This document shows positions 46,001 through 50,642 of a stretch of 64,000 nt of DNA, piece after piece. Both the position numbers and the translations under genes were made by a program. The DNA comes from Gigantopelta aegis (taxonomy: Eukaryota; Mollusca; Gastropoda; Neomphalida; Peltospiridae), in contig NC_054704.1 of NCBI RefSeq assembly GCF_016097555.1, positions 26,166,236 through 26,230,235 of the forward strand, read 5' to 3'. The notes under the pieces were generated by a model. That model was not told where the DNA came from, did no database searches, and saw only the letters and a program-made list of their open reading frames with translations. Numbering within the stretch: the first letter of the stretch is position 1; each line of letters opens with the position of its first letter.

Positions 46001-48807
46001 TGCACACGGCCCTCTAACACAATTAATATCGCCACAGGCGAAAACAAAAATTAAGACATGTACCGTCACATGTATACAATAGCTTAAGGAAAGGAATGTT
46101 TGCTGAGACACCTCAGCACACTGTTTAATCAGTTAAAAGGTGTCTATTACAAAATATATTGTCATTGTAATAACTGTATAAGCGTGATAAAAACTATAGG
46201 CCTGCTTTTATTTGCATTATTCCAAGCCTTCCATATCATTGTTAAAGATATTACTCTCATATGAGGTCTAGGTGCATTTTGCAGGAAACTGTGCTGGGTT
46301 GGGGGGGGGGGGGGGGGGGGGGGTGTCTAGACAGACAAGCGAAGTTTCTAGGGGGTTGGATCATGCTCTCCCCAACAATATATATATTTTTAAATAATAA
46401 ATAGCAAGTGGGTCCTCTGGCCAGTGCAGTTTAATATCAAGACTAATTTCTTGAACTGCTTCTCAAGCACGACTGCCATTTTGCACTGTGCGTACTATAT
46501 GAAATGGCATGTAATATTAAAGGGAGGATCAACTCAAATATGAACCTGATGTGTTGGAAAGATGCATATCTGGATGATCAACACATACTGACACAAAGAA
46601 ATGAAAAACACGTAATTTTACAGTTAATAAAAAAACGTGATTATTCTTTCTAACTGGGGGCAGTCATTTTGTTTCGTTTTTGTGACATCTGGTGGTATAG
46701 CTTGGGGCGAAGTGACGTCAGCTCGATCCAACACCTCTATGCACAGTGTAAACAAATGCTCTAATTTACGACAAGGCGCTTCGCTTTCATCAACCTGACT
46801 TATAAAACAACATAAATGACTTGACAGTACAGTGTTTGAGATTAAAAATGTTGGGCAGTATCCCAGTTGGATACTAACATTTCAAAATCTGGTATCCCAC
46901 CTGAGAATTTAGTATCCCACTTAAATGAAATTTATATATTACATTATAACAAACTTGGACGACATTGTTCTCGTTCCCAGTCTATTGCTATGTTGCTATT
47001 GCTCCAGTGTAGCATTAGACTGGGTGCGAGCTTGAAAATATCGCTACTCAACTTTACCAGTAAATGATGACTTTCACTGTTTCAGCGAAAAATAAAAACG
47101 CAGGATTAAAAAACCCCAGCATTATATGGTATCCCAGTGGGATACTGGGTTATTGAAGTCTGGTATCCAAAATTACATTCTGGTATCCCCGGGATATCGG
47201 GATACTGTTAATCTCGAACACTGCAGTATAATAAACTATTTAACTAAATATATTTCAATTTGCATCAATAGAACGAAATGGAGTTATAGTATTTTACTCT
47301 TTTAAAAAATCCAAAGAAAAAAAAATGCATATTATTAGACTATTGATAGGGTACGTTCGAGCAAAAACGACCACTCACGATACCCAAATGAAAATTTTCT
47401 TTTCTTTGGGACTATGTATCAGTTTTGTGATTTTAGATGGGAAAGTCTTACTAAATCAAGGGTTTTACAGAATTACTTACACTAATAAAGCAGGACGGCC
47501 AATAATGGCTATTACGATTGGAGGAGTGTCCACGCAGTTATCACACAATACCCTGTGATCTTAATAAAAGAGGCACGTCTTTTTAGTGTGTCTAGACACA
47601 GTGTCTGGGGACTGTCTAAATATACACCTGCCAATCAGGAACCACAGGTACAGGCCACGGAAAGAAAAGACCAATTAACCAAGAACACACTGATTATTAT
47701 TTCAGTACGTGGGTTAATTTATGTACAAACATAACACAGTTATTTCAACTCTTTGACAATGGTGGTTTATTTTGTATTGAAAAATAATATATACTTGGAA
47801 CTGCGATATATAATGCACATTATTGCTTAATATCAACAAGTATAATCGTATAGTTAATTAATAAAATACTTAAATGTGACGGCTATAATATATAACGGGT
47901 GCAGCCATTTTGTACCATCCCAGTGAATACGCTGTGGTTACATAATAACTAACATGTCACATCAGGAATTAGTCTTCGAACTGAAGAAATAAAACAGCAT
48001 ACCATGCCAAATGCCTTAATTGTCCCCTCCTTTAAACAAACCTAAATAAACAAATAGTTTCACACCGCTGTCATTGTCAGTCTTGTCTGCTTAGCAGATT
48101 CATTGCATAAGAGTTTTGGTGACGTGATGTCATGTGACAAGCATCACTCTTGAAAAACAACAGCCCAGTTTACAAGAGTAGCTGAAGAACGTCAACATTA
48201 GACTATGATATGCATTCAATCCCTTCACAACAGAAAATGGCATGGATATTAACATTGGTTAGTTGATTTTGACAATAAAGTTAACACGGTAAAACATTAT
48301 TTCATCAAATTGATCGTACATTACAATGCACATGTGCAGAAATCATTTCGTGTTAATAGGCCAGTTCACAGTTAGGTCTACTGGAGGATAAATAAAAATT
48401 AGTTTGTAGCTTTATGGCAATATTAAATGTCATAATTTCACTTTTTATAAAAAGAATCTTGAATTAAAATAGCAAAATAATATATATATTTTTTGTAATC
48501 ACTGATAAATATTCGTTTTTTAGAGGTTTAAAAAAAAAAAAAAAAAAAAAAAAATTATTTACACCTGTGAGTGTAAATTTACCTGTGGTAGTTTTATCTT
48601 GGGATACTGATTTTTGACAGGGGGAGGCAACACCGGTAGCTGTCCAAATCGTAGCTTGAAGAAGAGAAACTGTAAAAATACAGTGAGTAGAACACCCGCC
48701 AGCAAAGAACACAGGACAACTTCAACCTGAACCTGATCCAGTATTCCCGACACCGATCCAAAGAAGTCTTTTATCTTTGCCGACAAAGCGATCACAAACT
48801 GTAACAT
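21522..48807 (-). CDS. PDZD8: PDZD8, SMP/PDZ/C1 lipid-transfer tether (22 coding exons, 1070 aa)
   Basis: PDZD8 is an ER-anchored SMP-domain protein that moves lipids and tethers the ER to late endosomes/lysosomes (via Rab7) and mitochondria in animals studied. Domains in order: membrane anchor about 28-50; SMP about 84-290 (FLFRELRDT, GGFQLAVDVYLLF, THWSFSF, HTLPNFKMRF); PDZ about 347-437 (QSVGM, SDSPAALADI); acidic linker; C2-like segment about 580-690 (HRYLNL, LLLGHV, CYGDITLAF); C1 zinc finger about 740-789 with its Cys/His set; C-terminal coiled coil and KSDEKTEALMMLLLHY box, matching the human C-terminal box. All 21 introns have AG acceptors and consistent phases; 20 donors are GT and one is GC. 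The sum is 3213 nt. Human PDZD8 is 1154 aa. The ATG at 48805-48807 follows an in-frame TAA 33 nt upstream. Confidence 0.95.
22296..22475 (-). CDS. PDZD8: PDZD8 exon 21 (residues 899-958, coiled-coil start)
   Basis: Reads DLNSCESTDEPDMLKMIQDQ, then GKELFAHLDVEDRKQKLDSM. Human has VKEIGRDLYRGLPTEERIQKLEFM here. 180 nt, phase 0. Confidence 0.9.
22476..23040. other. PDZD8 intron, nothing else recognised
   Basis: AT-rich intron sequence without an element I can name. Confidence 0.5.
23041..23370. repeat. Tandem repeat, about 140-bp unit, 2.4 copies
   Basis: Units starting 'gacacaccaccatcc' recur at about 23041, 23186 and 23322 with 'aagttgttcctacatgtgag' and 'tatgcaagatatagtc.ggac'. It lies in the intron before exon 20's donor side. 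Confidence 0.85.
23470..23627 (-). CDS. PDZD8: PDZD8 exon 20 (residues 846-898, Pro-rich)
   Basis: Reads KFVKRTGISPSRKTSDQSIT, then PNPSPRPSPQPPRKFP and SVLAEAMGPA. The proline-rich segment could bind SH3 or similar modules; inference only. 158 nt, phase 0. Confidence 0.85.
24315..24560. repeat. Dispersed repeat with AAACC(A/G)GA motifs
   Basis: Repeated phrases like 'aaaccagattcccc' and 'aaaccagactttt' and the outer 'ttcactgtacc' resemble 35698-35862 ('aaaccagacatttttt', 'ggtttcactgtt'). A MITE of the CAGTGAAACC type is likely. It may run into the 3' edge of the intron after exon 19. Confidence 0.45.
24627..24790 (-). CDS. PDZD8: PDZD8 exon 19 (residues 791-846)
   Basis: Reads EAGPMKRCNPSEAWQTPVST, then GISRTGRLLSKFRKESAS; human has TGLTRHIINTSSRLLNLRQ. 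Basic and amphipathic after the C1. Donor CCCA/gtaagc, phase 1. Confidence 0.88.
24985..25190 (-). mobile_element. SINE (ccagtgcaccac family), copy 4
   Basis: On the minus strand it reads from 'ccagccagtgcaccatgact' to 'gtttaacaacatcac' in complement, with 'gaaacccactacat' and 'tagatgtcaaacacttgg'. It lies in the intron between exons 18 and 19. Confidence 0.8.
25501..25595 (-). CDS. PDZD8: PDZD8 exon 18 (residues 760-791, C1 second half)
   Basis: Reads IWMKVAFQCSNCTMICHKKC then VEKCNNDTICTE, with the second CxxC, His and Cys ligands. The C1 set is complete, so zinc binding is expected. Donor AGA/gtaagt, phase 2. Confidence 0.95.
25807..25882 (-). CDS. PDZD8: PDZD8 exon 17 (residues 734-759, C1 first half)
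   Basis: Reads LSPKGLHHFTGTQFHAATYC then HFCGKK. It has the opening His and the first CxxC of the C1 zinc finger. Human has NKHSFQDTQFQNPTWCDYCKKKV. Confidence 0.95.
26207..26360. mobile_element. Foldback MITE with CAGGGCCCATGCTTATAAAA ends
   Basis: Left end 'gcttataaaacttttaa' and right end 'aaaagttttataagc' are inverted repeats, followed inward by gtccagactc and gagtc..agtctagactc. It is 154 bp, in the intron between exons 16 and 17. Confidence 0.75.
26361..26920. other. PDZD8 intron, GC-richer unassigned stretch
   Basis: 'gtgttcgctatgaacggata' to 'aggatacggtactagag' looks more complex than its surroundings, but no ORF longer than 60 codons with recognisable content is present. Confidence 0.35.
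26928..26945. repeat. Poly-G tract
   Basis: A run of about 17 G. Could form G-quadruplex-like structures. Length may be an assembly artefact. Confidence 0.8.
27055..27420 (-). mobile_element. SINE (ccagtgcaccac family), copy 5, interrupted
   Basis: The complement includes 'gtctaacatttggtaatttt', then an unrelated C/G-rich insert (about 27125-27290), then 'agcaagggattgtttatatg' and 'gaccattccacagacagg'-like sequence and 'cgatggggattgatcctag'. It is split by a younger insertion. Confidence 0.6.
28085..28920. repeat. 67-69 bp tandem array carrying the exon 16 donor
   Basis: 'cttacaaatgat' (minus strand ATCATTT/GTAAG) occurs at 28216, 28285, 28354, 28422, 28491 (one change), 28559, 28627, 28696, 28765, 28834 and 28901, the last being the true exon 16 donor. 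Each unit also carries 'gttttcattgaagat', which is the end of exon 16. Older degenerate units extend to about 28085. The true exon end is one terminus of the array. Confidence 0.93.
28906..29118 (-). CDS. PDZD8: PDZD8 exon 16 (residues 663-734)
   Basis: Reads SRTKTNNLASHPGFDSHLCY then GDITLAFHF; human has MQKGFNDKFCYGDITIHF. Ends MKTDH plus TT before donor gtaagc at 28905. A tandem array repeats this end and donor through 28180-28900. Confidence 0.92.
29130..29162. repeat. (AAAAT)n microsatellite
   Basis: About five aaaat units lie immediately upstream of the exon 16 acceptor on the transcribed strand; they supply part of its U-rich tract. Confidence 0.8.
29231..29282. repeat. (TA)n microsatellite
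   Basis: About 26 ta units in the intron between exons 15 and 16. Confidence 0.9.
29567..29673 (-). CDS. PDZD8: PDZD8 exon 15 (residues 628-663, C2-like), GC donor
   Basis: Reads VTLSLSDVALQCLLTRQSDS then QETVPLQPGEMKTSA. Human has KLEDVALGCLATSN. The only donor that keeps phase with exon 16 is TAG/gcaagt, a strong GC-AG site. 107 nt, phase 2. Confidence 0.9.
29838..30120 (-). mobile_element. SINE (ccagtgcaccac family), copy 6, diverged
   Basis: The complement shows 'ttaacaacacaactagagca', 'gacaggacagcacataccac' and 'tgatataccagtta'. The head near 30100 is degraded. Confidence 0.7.
30340..30690. repeat. 60-64 bp tandem array carrying the exon 14 donor
   Basis: 'gacccagcag' (minus strand CTGCTGGGTCAT) occurs at 30354, 30418, 30478 (one change), 30542, 30606 and 30667, the last being the true exon end. 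Most copies keep CAT or similar followed by GTAAGT; the most distal is CAT/GCAAGT. Spacers share 'tttgaagtcatgtcaaactg' and 'attaaaatgac'. Confidence 0.92.
30665..30808 (-). CDS. PDZD8: PDZD8 exon 14 (residues 580-627, C2-like)
   Basis: Reads SPRWNKEVTFEVGEQHRYLN, LCVRCKIPEK, then KPPRDLLLGH; human has HRYLNIALWCRDPF and LICLGHVSL. Donor CAT/gtaagt at 30663-30664 is followed by five more diverged copies of the same exon-end and donor sequence. Confidence 0.92.
31327..31419 (-). CDS. PDZD8: PDZD8 exon 13 (residues 549-579, acidic linker)
   Basis: Reads DDDEGDLVDYGSDSDDDTYN then VQKLHEVTASK. Strongly acidic. Acceptor gttttag; donor AAG/gtgaaa; 93 nt, phase 0. Confidence 0.85.
31485..32325 (+). 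repeat. gtaggggactaata repeat split by a MITE
   Basis: 'ataactctgtcaaaattggg' through 'tctgaaaaattatatgtggg' resumes after the MITE (31747-32220) as 'gagacagacgg' and ends 'ttggactggtaggggactaa'. The MITE is therefore younger than this repeat. Intron between exons 12 and 13. Confidence 0.8.
31747..32220. mobile_element. MITE with CAATCTGATTAAAATTAG ends and 9-bp TSD, copy 2
   Basis: Ends caatctgattaaaattag and ctaattttaattagattg, flanked by atgtgggac (31738-31746) and atgtgagac (32221-32229), a 9-bp duplication with one change. The interior matches copy 1 in the opposite orientation. Confidence 0.88.
32447..32527. mobile_element. 81-bp hairpin MITE next to exon 12 donor
   Basis: Ends cagggcttgaacttaa and ttaagttcaagccctg are perfect 16-bp inverted repeats. 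The CAGGG start is hAT-like and similar to 55854-56197. It lies 22 bp beyond the GT of the exon 12 donor on the transcribed strand. A target duplication is unclear (catacc versus tatacc). Confidence 0.7.
32551..32835 (-). CDS. PDZD8: PDZD8 exon 12 (residues 454-548, disordered linker)
   Basis: This long polar and acidic exon starts DVETEVDEESKTQDEPDEYI, with serine-rich stretches (RSKRSVSEAM, RRESSDPQ) and ends CLLTK. Likely unstructured and phosphorylated, by composition only. 285 nt. An 81-bp MITE-like hairpin ends 22 bp past its donor. Confidence 0.88.
33220..33257. repeat. Poly-C tract
   Basis: A run of about 38 C in the intron between exons 11 and 12. Length may be unreliable. Confidence 0.85.
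33504..33582 (-). CDS. PDZD8: PDZD8 exon 11 (residues 427-453, end of PDZ)
   Basis: Reads KFTIRIDRAQMKISQDVKFS then EETVSLK; the FTIRIDR strand closes the PDZ fold. 79 nt, phase 0 at the end. Confidence 0.88.
33888..33965 (-). mobile_element. SINE fragment (second family)
   Basis: 'ggaaatgttttatttaacga' then 'atatggcgtcgg' matches the 3' part of the element at 61292-61640. Confidence 0.65.
34038..34120 (-). CDS. PDZD8: PDZD8 exon 10 (residues 400-427, PDZ)
   Basis: Reads NDILIAVSTAKIFSSKQAAK then LIKNSGEK; human has DRLIAIGGVKITSTLQVLKLIKQAGDR. Donor GAAAA/gtatgt, phase 2. A Tc1-like element lies in the preceding intron. Confidence 0.92.
34277..35547 (-). mobile_element. Tc1-like transposon, frameshifted and core-deleted
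   Basis: Inverted ends tatactactcaaaagaattt and complement, about 26 bp, at TA sites. On the minus strand remnants run in order: MVRRQLTIEDRGRAITWLQD with a helix-turn-helix (RNVALRLGVSQSVVGRLWQR) at 35180-34997; CDNLRTATGTRVSDQTIRNR and VMFTDES at 34925-34705; then SPAYSPDLAPIEHAWDELGR and a terminal ECIRARGGFTHY at 34722-34492. The first catalytic Asp (TDES) and the final Glu (EHAWDE) are visible. The stretch between them, with the second Asp, is deleted and the frame is broken. Inactive. Intron between exons 9 and 10. Confidence 0.88.
34492..35180 (-). pseudogene. Tc1-like transposase pseudogene
   Basis: Broken reading frame of the element above. Three open pieces (35180-34997, 34960-34700, 34722-34492) hold the DNA-binding domain, the start of the catalytic domain and its C-terminus. 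A core deletion and at least one frameshift preclude a working enzyme. Confidence 0.85.
35698..35862. repeat. MITE-like repeat with TTTCACTGTT end
   Basis: Shares 'aaaccagac' and 'ggtttcactg' phrases with 24315-24560. Ends 'cagcaaaacccttc' and 'gagtggtttcactg' are roughly inverted. Confidence 0.45.
35919..36005 (-). CDS. PDZD8: PDZD8 exon 9 (residues 371-399, PDZ)
   Basis: Reads EHLLDRFEVVVMVDSIISDS then PAALADIRK; human has VAPNSPAAIADLQRG. 87 nt, phase 0. An 85-bp tandem duplication begins about 25 bp upstream of its acceptor. Confidence 0.92.
36028..36200. repeat. Tandem duplication, about 85-bp unit
   Basis: 'gagatgtgtttagaatg.ctt' and 'ccaaagaatagtgtcagcat' occur twice (from about 36030 and 36118), each ending 'gattttcaggg'. 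A third partial unit follows the SINE at 36505-36553. Confidence 0.8.
36200..36505 (+). mobile_element. SINE (ccagtgcaccac family), copy 7
   Basis: Near-consensus: 'gggatgcagcccagtggtaa', 'gggatcgatccccgttggtg', 'ccagtgcaccacaactggta', 'tgacatccaatagtcaatta', ending 'ttaaacaaaacaaacgttaa'. It inserted within the 85-bp tandem duplication. Confidence 0.88.
36555..37165 (+). mobile_element. LINE 3' end with internal 58-bp tandem array
   Basis: The plus strand reads LYAGHCGLKKQ, IGLAETTQCECGAEEQTLE, then after the array EHILQVCPHLEK. This is the Cys-rich tail of a LINE reverse-transcriptase ORF (CxC...H...C). Downstream 'TKLWGPVNDL' and 'NWQIL' fit the usual ending. Frameshifts and stops make it dead. 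It lies in the intron between exons 8 and 9. Confidence 0.7.
36643..36990. repeat. 58-bp tandem repeat, six copies
   Basis: 'gataggacttg' recurs at 36643, 36701, 36759, 36817, 36875 and 36933, so the period is exactly 58. Units are nearly identical (only g/a and c/t changes at 'gacgacc' versus 'gacaaacc'). The period is not a multiple of three, so the LINE frame is lost. Confidence 0.95.
37342..37451 (-). CDS. PDZD8: PDZD8 exon 8 (residues 334-370, start of PDZ)
   Basis: Reads DNLPWKELVSTRQRVWKAID then VEVNKGQTQSVGMTFRE. QSVGM is the carboxylate-binding loop position of the PDZ fold (human QSVGL). 110 nt, phase 0 at the end. Confidence 0.93.
37980..38490. repeat. Duplicated exon 7 end and donor, one copy split by an insertion
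   Basis: The 56-bp segment at 38431-38486 (end of exon 7 with donor) is repeated as two pieces, 37980-38024 and 38420-38430, which share 'atatggtgcagtacagtaa' and 'ccttgggagt.gtga'. The 387 bp between them (38025-38411) is a mobile insertion with target duplication gcttc(t/c)tt. Confidence 0.88.
38025..38411. mobile_element. 387-bp insertion with 8-bp TSD, family uncertain
   Basis: Flanked by gcttcttt (38017-38024) and gcttcctt (38412-38419). It contains GC-rich 'ggctgctggtgctcccttgc' and ends 'cccatgacctgacctgacct', which I associate with a common molluscan repeat. No ORF of note. Confidence 0.65.
38442..38655 (-). CDS. PDZD8: PDZD8 exon 7 (residues 263-334, end of SMP)
   Basis: Reads LRRSIRKKHTLPNFKMRFRP, then QLRVTVIECSRL and EALLYCTISVG. 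Human has KKIIKRKHTLPNYKIRFKP and LKVTLLECSRL. 71 codons plus one base; donor TGG/gtgagt at 38441. The last bases of this exon and the donor are copied again downstream at 37980-38030. Confidence 0.94.
38949..39029 (-). CDS. PDZD8: PDZD8 exon 6 (residues 236-262, SMP)
   Basis: Reads DPEVDFAVESHFDGRPFPQI then ASLVISQ; human has DPLIDFEVRSQFEGRPMPQL. 81 nt, phase 0. Confidence 0.94.
39398..39560. repeat. Tandem duplication, about 80-bp unit
   Basis: 'acaaaacatgtttaaaataa' through 'attactagctaacat' occurs twice with almost no differences. The second copy ends about 40 bp from the exon 5 donor. Confidence 0.9.
39601..39777 (-). CDS. PDZD8: PDZD8 exon 5 (residues 177-235, SMP core)
   Basis: The most conserved SMP segment: DYTGGFQLAVDVYLLFNKSA, then RMQFTRMPYTHWSFSFYE. 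Human has YNGGFHLAIDVDLVFGKSA and FTRVPFTHWFFSF. These strands line the hydrophobic lipid groove. 177 nt, phase 0. Confidence 0.95.
39895..40050. repeat. (GT)n microsatellite with repeat head
   Basis: 'atctcaacgtttcgtcaact' and 'gtgttgacatcgtcaggaga' precede about 25 gt units (39977-40034). Intron between exons 4 and 5. Confidence 0.75.
40172..40258 (-). CDS. PDZD8: PDZD8 exon 4 (residues 148-176, SMP)
   Basis: Reads VRDFSLGDNFPIVNSVAVTN then VLVTDDVME; human has LRDVFLGETVPFIKTIRL. 87 nt, phase 0, acceptor tttgtag, donor GAG/gtaccg. Confidence 0.93.
40564..40640 (+). mobile_element. Short interspersed repeat 'atgtttaatgacaccccagc'
   Basis: 'gaatgtttaatgacacccca' to 'ttggctactgggtgtc' matches 63450-63520. 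Truncated; family unknown. Confidence 0.6.
41004..41325 (+). mobile_element. SINE (ccagtgcaccac family), copy 8, at exon 3 donor
   Basis: 'gtgggacatagcccagtggt' through 'tgttgttaaacaataacaaa' and 'ctctaact'. Target duplication of 15 bp with two changes: 40989-41003 ttcttcttgctaata and 41326-41340 ttcttcctgctgata. The right duplicate is the end of PDZD8 exon 3, so the SINE tail supplies the donor GT. Confidence 0.88.
41325..41424 (-). CDS. PDZD8: PDZD8 exon 3 (residues 114-147, SMP)
   Basis: Reads RWVMRKMNNEFQELLSTLSG then KLMDQIIVSISRKK. Human has RRWVTKKIKVEFEELLQT here. The donor AAA/gttaga and the last exonic base lie in the end of a SINE (41004-41325) that duplicated 15 bp of exon sequence. 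Confidence 0.92.
41560..41697 (+). repeat. Dispersed repeat, copy of 2926-3065
   Basis: Same order of phrases ('acattttgttttcaaaatc', 'ctagtcaactgaaaat', 'tctctgaaacttg'). Intron between exons 2 and 3. Confidence 0.75.
42190..42640. repeat. Dispersed repeat, relative of 14480-14880, with hairpin
   Basis: Matches 14480-14880 in the opposite orientation. It holds a foldback 'gttaatcagtatttgtc' / 'gacaaatactgattaac' at 42531-42575. Intron between exons 2 and 3. Confidence 0.6.
42904..43449. mobile_element. MITE with TATACTCTTCAAAAAAAGTA ends
   Basis: Left tatactcttcaaaaaaagta and right complement form inverted repeats of about 25 bp at TA sites; 546 bp, non-coding. The ends are Tc1/mariner-like. 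Intron between exons 2 and 3. Confidence 0.8.
43781..43896 (-). CDS. PDZD8: PDZD8 exon 2 (residues 76-114, start of SMP)
   Basis: Reads LLKEQATKPNLNVTEKCLWF then NLLAQFLFRELRDTQEVR, equal to the human FLFRELRDT block that opens the SMP domain. Acceptor tttcatttcag; donor GAAG/gttttg; 116 nt, phase 2. An LTR element ends only 37 bp upstream of this acceptor. Confidence 0.93.
43934..45041 (-). repeat. 3' LTR of the Ty3/gypsy-like element
   Basis: Full-length LTR, beginning TGTGACGGTACATG and ending CCCCGTGACA on the minus strand. Confidence 0.85.
45313..45843 (-). pseudogene. Retrotransposon pol remnant (RT start fused to RNase H start)
   Basis: On the minus strand the frame runs from the LTR edge: KLANGQILADLNP, ATPIRQHAYRRKPGKRA (entry to reverse transcriptase), then directly KKETKFHWPDECEKTFNRLK and FKLAVGASDVGAGAVLFQED (connection and RNase H start). 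The RT catalytic palm is missing between them, so the frame is a deletion fusion. It cannot encode a working enzyme. Confidence 0.85.
45845..46070 (-). repeat. 5' LTR remnant of the Ty3/gypsy-like element
   Basis: Matches 44815-45041, then breaks off. The rest of this LTR and any gag are deleted. Confidence 0.88.
46299..46323. repeat. Poly-G tract
   Basis: A run of about 24 G in PDZD8 intron 1. Length may be unreliable. Confidence 0.85.
46830..47223. mobile_element. MITE with CAGTGTTYGAGATTAA ends
   Basis: Ends cagtgtttgagattaa and ttaatctcgaacactg are inverted repeats. The sites cagta at 46825-46829 and 47224-47228 look like a target duplication. Inside, 'tatcccag' phrases recur near both ends (subterminal repeats). 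394 bp, PDZD8 intron 1. Confidence 0.8.
47230..48520. other. PDZD8 intron 1, nothing else recognised
   Basis: The open frame at 47325-47558 shows no family features. No repeat boundaries seen. Confidence 0.45.
48531..48554. repeat. Poly-A tract
   Basis: About 24 A on the plus strand (poly-U in the PDZD8 transcript), 28 bases inside the exon 1 donor. Confidence 0.85.
48583..48807 (-). CDS. PDZD8: PDZD8 exon 1 (residues 1-75, membrane anchor)
   Basis: Begins MLQFVIALSAKIKDFFGSVS. A hydrophobic stretch, VEVVLCSLLAGVLLTVFLQF, then FFKLR with basic residues, marks an N-terminal signal anchor into the ER. Ends KIKLPQ before donor CAG/gtaaat; phase 0. The anchor starts about 27 residues further in than in human PDZD8. 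Confidence 0.93.
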
Positions 48808-49050
48808 AATGGTAACTTGGTTTCCGCATATATGCGGTTACCATCTACTCGATTAATTTGTCACTTCATGATGTTTACATCTGATCACACTGTTAGCGAT
48901 GAGGCCTGTTTTTGTAATGTGTTACCTCACATTTACAGGAGCAACAGCAGATTTAGCATTTCTCGCCATGTTTATTTGGCGACAGACATAGAGTTGTCTC
49001 CCTCTCCTCAAAAATTATATGATAATTTAAAGTGACATTGTCAGTTAATT
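48808..49050 (-). promoter_or_regulatory. PDZD8: PDZD8 5' leader with short uORFs and palindrome
   Basis: An in-frame TAA (48838-48840) lies 33 nt before the ATG. The 14-nt perfect palindrome ccgcatatatgcgg is at 48824-48837, flanked by ggtaac/gttacc. Two upstream ATGs open short frames, one of them MARNAKSAVAPVNVR (48969-48922). GAGGGAGACAACTC near 49000 may mark the promoter region. TSS unknown. Confidence 0.4.
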
Positions 49051-50042
49051 TAATAACTTAGAAAAATAAAATGAATCCCAGTTACTTCTTAAATTGTATT
49101 TAATATAATCCAAATCACTTAAGATGAAATGTATATATATTTAAAAAAAATAAAAAACATAAAAGGCCTTTATTTCAAATTAATAATATATATTTTTGAA
49201 AATTTGGCATTGGTAGTTAGACAAATTATGTAAAAGAGTGCACAACTGATTTTTCAGGGTCATAATATCAATCCCCATTGGTGCTTATTGCCTATTCCGA
49301 CCAGTGATTCACAGCTCCTATATCAAATGCTATATAATTGCATTATTGAACTGCTTTCGAGAAAGTGTAATTACTAAAAGATACATTGCAGCTATACAGG
49401 AATAGTCCATTTGGCTGGAGTGGATTTCTTCCTTGCTATTGTCACAACCACATTTGACATCAATTAGCTTTTGTTTAAACAATGTGTGGCAGTCATAACA
49501 AAAATATTAGTTTCATTAGTTCCAACCTGGTCCCTGTGAACTATTGATTACAGCAGGTAAAGTCTGAAGAACATTGTGCATTTGACTGCAGTGTTTTCAC
49601 TGTTATAGCTGTTTAGTTTACCCAAGTGTTGTGTTAAGTATAATACCAAGTTAAAATTCCCCTTATATTATTTTGCACATAAAAAGGTGAGCATGCTCAA
49701 GTTCAATGGCTCAAGTAAGCATTATAATGTGACTTCTTCATATTTGCCTATTCCTATTAGATTGAAACAAGAACATAAGTGCTGCCTAGAAAACAGACAC
49801 CATCTTAAAGATAAATACAGTTACTTAAACATTTATTTTTTTAACTACTTGTAATGCATTGGCATTTGATCTTTATCATCATCTAACACAGACCAAATTT
49901 TGATCAAATACTAGTACAATTACTAAATTAGAAGTTTGTAATGTGTGGGCGTTGTCTACTTGGTGCCCATAAATGTCATTTTTAACTGAAGGCATTACAT
50001 TAAAATGCTCGACACCTCACAGCTACTGACTTAACTGTGCTT
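49051..50042. other. Intergenic, with a degraded SINE
   Basis: At 49262-49495 'tcaatccccattggtg', 'tccgaccagtga' and 'acatttgacatcaattagct' mark an old SINE of the ccagtgcaccac family. Otherwise empty. Confidence 0.5.
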
Positions 50043-50642
50043 GGCCCCGTTCCACAAAGCAATCTTCGCACTAGTGGCGTTCTCATTATGCAATTAGTCG
50101 CACAGACTTGTCACATGCGATTTGTCGTAGCAACTCAAATCGTGTGTGTGGGTAGACGTTATATCATAACGTCAAACAAAGCTAGTCAGTTTAAAAATAT
50201 TTTGCAGGAAATGTAAGTGCATACAAATTTCCACTGAAAAAAAACAACATGAATGTAAACAATTTACTGATGGCATTATGTAACAAAACAATTATTAACC
50301 ACATCTAGACAATAATAGGGTTTTATGGACCCATGAAATCCAGACATTTCGACATTTATAAGCAAACCAAAAAACCCAGAGTTGACAAAACTGAATGGTT
50401 GAACTTTAATGCGATTTGATTGGCCGAGAGCTTACGATTTGTCGTGAGAAATAGGACGTTCTTGATACAATTCTAACACAACTTGTACAAGACTAAAGAC
50501 ATTCCGATTTAGGTGTTCTCAGTACGATTCCATCACATGTGACAAGTCCATAATGAGAACGCCCTTTAAATCACCTAAGTGATAACTACCATATGCACTC
50601 AAGGTAATCTTAGCAATAAGATTGCTTCATGGTACGGGGCCC
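50043..50642. mobile_element. Foldback MITE with GGCCCCGTNCCA ends
   Basis: Ends ggccccgttccacaaagcaa and ttgcttcatggtacggggcc (complement form) pair. Inner arms ('ggcgttctcattatg' and 'cataatgagaacgcc', 'cttgtcacatg' and 'catgtgacaag') extend the fold. 600 bp, non-coding. Confidence 0.8.

Larger units (their letters stand above)
43934..46070 (-). mobile_element. Ty3/gypsy-like LTR retrotransposon, internally deleted
   Basis: Target duplication tgtat at 43929-43933 and 46071-46075. A full 3' LTR is 43934-45041 (1108 bp, TG...CA with tgtcacgg / ccgtcaca ends). The 5' LTR keeps only its first 226 bp (45845-46070). Over the shared 226 bp I count three substitutions and a one-base length change, so the insertion is recent. 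A purine-rich tract (GAGGTGGGGG on the minus strand) abuts the 3' LTR. The roughly 800-bp interior encodes only pol fragments. It lies in PDZD8 intron 1, in the sense orientation. Confidence 0.9.

Noticed and set aside
44720..46111. Paired similar ORFs starting MCSFIALSQ
   Set aside because: They are frames through the LTR copies, alike only because the LTRs are alike.
47325..47558. 77-aa plus-strand ORF with a hydrophobic start
   Set aside because: No recognisable family, lies in PDZD8 intron 1 next to a MITE, no splice signals in support.
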